Made by a program: the position numbers and the translations under genes. The notes below the pieces were generated by a model that was not told the DNA's origin, searched no databases, and saw only the letters and a list, made by a program, of their open reading frames with translations. From Spirochaetes bacterium ADurb.Bin133 (GTDB taxonomy: Bacteria; Spirochaetota; GWE2-31-10; MWDO01), in assembly GCA_002070605.1 (NCBI GenBank), contig MWDO01000028.1, positions 1-36,853 of the forward strand: DNA of 36,853 nt, given 5' to 3'. Each line of letters starts with the position of its first letter. Position 1 is the first letter of the stretch. Below, in pieces: positions 34,858 through 36,853 of the stretch.

Positions 34858-36596
34858 TATTTGATCAAATTAGAGTCGTAGTAATATTCTATATTCTCAG
34901 CCGGCAGCGCGACGTTATTTGTCAGCGCGTCGATTAGAGCCCTCTCTTTATCGGGGCTAACCGACCATCTGCCGTTTACCGCATCTTCGTCGCTGTACTT
35001 CCCTAGAATATCCTCAGGCATATCAAATTTATTCCAATACATAATCCTCGTATATGGAGCCGTCCACAGCAAAACCGTCGGATAATCGCTAATCAAAATA
35101 TCGTCGATAGTTTTCATCATAATTTTTCTCTTCGACTCGTCAAACTCCTCAAGGTATACGTCCAAAAGTTTATCCAGGTTGTCGTTTTTGTAGCCGCCGA
35201 CGTTATTTGAATTAACCTCGTCCCCATACTTTCCTCGCCACAACCCTTCGATTTCAGGAAACAGCGTTCCGCTCCAATTGATCCAAATCATATCGTAATC
35301 GTAATCGACAAAACACTTTTTTCTGTAGGCGGACGGAGCTACTAGATTAAGATTAATCATAACGCCCACTTTTGCGCACTCCTCCTTGTATATAGTCAAG
35401 TGTTTTTCTACCGATTGATCGTGATAAGTAAAATCTACTTCAAACCGATCGCCGTTTTTGTTTTTCAAAACTCCGTCCGCGTCTATATCGTCCCATCCCG
35501 CTTCCGTTAGTAATCTTCTCGCTTCATCAGTATCAAATTTAATCGGCTCTCTGTCGTTATTAAAATATTCCGGAAAATAAGAATTAAGTTTCACGTATTG
35601 TTTATACATCAGCTTTTCCTGCAACAAATCAAAGTTCAATAACAAATTCATCGCTTTTCTGACTCTGACGTCTTTAAATTTATCGCGCCTCATGTTCATA
35701 TAAAAAGACTGAAATCCGATCGGTCTGTAATTCCATACCCTTTTAGCCAATATCCAGTTTTTAGTTATGGCGTCGATCGGATTTTTATAAACCCTGTTAT
35801 ACCATTTGAACGCGCTATATATTGCCAAAAAATCTATATCCCCTTTTTTTAAGGATTCGTATTGTATCTCTTCGTCGCTAATGATCTTATATTGTATCTC
35901 TTTAAATTTATAATAGTCTTTTAGATATGGCAGCGAATATCCCCAGTAATCCTCTCTTTTTTCCAGCTGGACGAATCGATCTGTTTGTACCGATTTAATC
36001 CTATATGGACCGCTGCCTTCCGGCAGAGTAAGGTTAAAATCTCTATTAAAATCTTTGTTCTCGTAGTATTTCTTTGGTAAAATAGTAAAACTAGAAGCGG
36101 AAATAAGGTTAGTCCATCTTTTTTGCTTTGCTTTAAAAACTAAAGTGTTCTTATCGGGCGCGTATATCTTTTCAAATTCGTCTTCGTATCCCGATCTAAA
36201 TAGTCCGGTAAGATTTTCGGGATTCATAATAGTTTCATAAGTAAATATCGCGTCTTCGCTTGTTACGGGCGATCCGTCCGCCCATTTAGCGTCCGGATTC
36301 AGTTTGAAAGTATAAGTAGTTTTATCCTCGCTCACGCTCCAGCTCTTTGCAAGAAGCCCTTTCAACTCTAACGTAACGGGGTCTCTTGTACACAAACTCT
36401 CGTAAAGCATACTGCCGATTAATACGGAAGTACTATTATAATCTACAAAGTAATTTAACGACGCAGGCATCGATTGCAAGCCGGCGACAAAGATTTCCCC
36501 TTTTTTTAAGTTTTCGACATTAATGCTCTTTTTGCAACCAACGTTTAACGATATAATAATTATTGTTAAAACAAATATAATCCCGAACTTTCTCAT
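34857..36596 (-). CDS. ABC transporter substrate-binding lipoprotein, oligopeptide family (SBP family 5)
   Basis: This 579-residue protein has a lipoprotein signal with lipobox LNVGC (Cys21), so it is anchored at the outer face of a membrane. The body matches family 5 binding proteins (OppA/DppA type): LLAKSWSVSEDKTTYTFKLN, then DAKWADGSPVTSEDAIFTYE, GSGPYRIKS and KAMNLLLNFDLL-like segments (VRVRKAMNLLLN here). It ends in a long C-terminal lobe with FEVDFTYHD. Family members deliver peptides, sugars or metals to an inner-membrane ABC transporter. No permease or ATPase gene is in the window, and the gene next to it encodes a FecR-domain protein, so the partner may lie elsewhere. AGGGGAG precedes the ATG at 36596. 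Confidence 0.93.
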   Translation of the reverse strand: MRKFGIIFVLTIIIISLNVGCKKSINVENLKKGEIFVAGLQSMPASLNYFVDYNSTSVLIGSMLYESLCTRDPVTLELKGLLAKSWSVSEDKTTYTFKLNPDAKWADGSPVTSEDAIFTYETIMNPENLTGLFRSGYEDEFEKIYAPDKNTLVFKAKQKRWTNLISASSFTILPKKYYENKDFNRDFNLTLPEGSGPYRIKSVQTDRFVQLEKREDYWGYSLPYLKDYYKFKEIQYKIISDEEIQYESLKKGDIDFLAIYSAFKWYNRVYKNPIDAITKNWILAKRVWNYRPIGFQSFYMNMRRDKFKDVRVRKAMNLLLNFDLLQEKLMYKQYVKLNSYFPEYFNNDREPIKFDTDEARRLLTEAGWDDIDADGVLKNKNGDRFEVDFTYHDQSVEKHLTIYKEECAKVGVMINLNLVAPSAYRKKCFVDYDYDMIWINWSGTLFPEIEGLWRGKYGDEVNSNNVGGYKNDNLDKLLDVYLEEFDESKRKIMMKTIDDILISDYPTVLLWTAPYTRIMYWNKFDMPEDILGKYSDEDAVNGRWSVSPDKERALIDALTNNVALPAENIEYYYDSNLIK

Positions 36597-36623
36597 AAAC
36601 TCTCCCCTAAATATTTATTCCTT

Positions 36624-36653
36624 ATTATACAACAATCGGATAAAATTAAGCAA
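36624..36653 (-). promoter_or_regulatory. Predicted promoter of the peptide-binding lipoprotein operon
   Basis: On the minus strand, TTGCTT (36653-36648) and TATAAT (36629-36624) are 18 bases apart. The promoter lies between the ATG at 36596 and the composite repeat at 36678. Confidence 0.45.
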
Positions 36654-36674
36654 TACATTTTTTCTTTAATTAGT

Positions 36675-36733
36675 CCCCCGTCGGTTTTTTTGAGGGCGCG
36701 TAATGAAAATAATTTGACACATATGATGCTAAG
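36675..36733. repeat. Composite repeat and CATATG palindromic repeat cluster 6
   Basis: CCGTCGGTTTTTTTGAGGGCGCG (from 36678), a variant of the composite element head, is followed by TGACACATATG at 36715-36725 and ATGCTAAGG. Compared with the copies at 26236 and 30826, the head is altered and a longer stretch separates it from the palindrome unit. It runs into the terminal inverted repeat. Confidence 0.8.
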
Positions 36734-36787
36734 GTAAAAGTATTGATTAAATCTGCTAAAGCGGTTATAATTGAACCTGTTTGGTTA
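36721..36787. repeat. Terminal inverted repeat, right copy
   Basis: This is the reverse complement of positions 1-69 with one base insertion/deletion and one substitution. Beyond it (36788-36853) the sequence has no counterpart at the left end. It includes TTCGAGCTCG and another CATATG at about 36833, but no recognised gene. Confidence 0.85.
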
Positions 36788-36853
36788 AGTACGATGAAAG
36801 ATTGTTAGGACGCATGAGCTTCGAGCTCGTACATATGATTAATATATTTAATC

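Noticed and set aside
36735-36810. Short open stretch in the terminal repeat translating as VLIKSAKAVIIEP
   Set aside because: It has no start codon in frame, ends soon after, and the left copy differs by a frame-changing base.
1-36853. tRNA, rRNA or riboswitch
   Set aside because: No cloverleaf, rRNA core motif or known riboswitch consensus was recognised by eye; a covariance-model scan would be needed to exclude them.

Overview
The window is AT-rich DNA from a diderm bacterium with an anaerobe's gene content, and a spirochaete (Spirochaetota) is the best guess. The evidence for this is two lipoproteins with loose spirochaete-like lipoboxes, a LolA-like carrier, apolipoprotein N-acyltransferase (Lnt), three probable outer-membrane beta-barrel proteins, rubrerythrin, a methyl-accepting chemotaxis protein, and two giant membrane-anchored coiled-coil proteins. 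No rRNA, tRNA or other decisive phylogenetic marker was recognised, so the phylum is inference. Most genes favour codons such as GAC and GTC despite the AT-rich background.

Layout. 1-190: a terminal repeat and palindromic repeats, then mnmE (tRNA wobble modification). 1740-4860: two adjacent genes for polytopic membrane proteins, each with membrane helices at both ends and a large soluble middle. 4891-8967: a lipoprotein, rubrerythrin, a LolA-like periplasmic protein, a GAF-like/GGDEF diguanylate cyclase and an LUD-domain (LutC-like) protein. 9013-13659: a translationally coupled pair of secreted beta-barrel proteins, a FitA/VapC-type toxin-antitoxin pair bracketed by palindromic repeats, and a third beta-barrel gene on the other strand. 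13971-26234: two tandem paralogous genes for 2774- and 1300-residue coiled-coil proteins. 26619-30691: a stand-alone methyltransferase resembling polyketide-synthase methyltransferase domains, convergent with a DUF1015-lnt operon. 31010-36596: a small orphan gene with a possible ribbon-helix-helix motif, a chemoreceptor with a c-type haem motif in its sensor domain, and an operon of an oligopeptide-binding lipoprotein and a FecR-domain membrane protein. 36597-36853: repeats again.

The strongest candidate for an undescribed system is the giant coiled-coil pair. Each protein has an N-terminal membrane anchor, an enormous coiled-coil region almost free of proline, and a C-terminal helix-turn-helix-like cap. 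That is the layout of SwrB/YlxL-type (DUF6115/DUF2802-like) flagellar accessory proteins, but with a rod of hundreds of nanometres if fully extended. The two proteins share both ends and differ mainly in the length of the middle. One carries a near-identical 381-bp in-frame repeat, which shows that the rod is still changing.

The second notable system is a family of intergenic repeats built on the palindrome TGACACATATGTGTCA. They occur in at least six intergenic clusters and in no recognised gene. They include a perfect 16-bp hairpin and a larger composite unit present three times. A related element of about 67 bp lies in inverted orientation at the two ends of the window, which suggests that the sequence ends inside a dispersed repeat.
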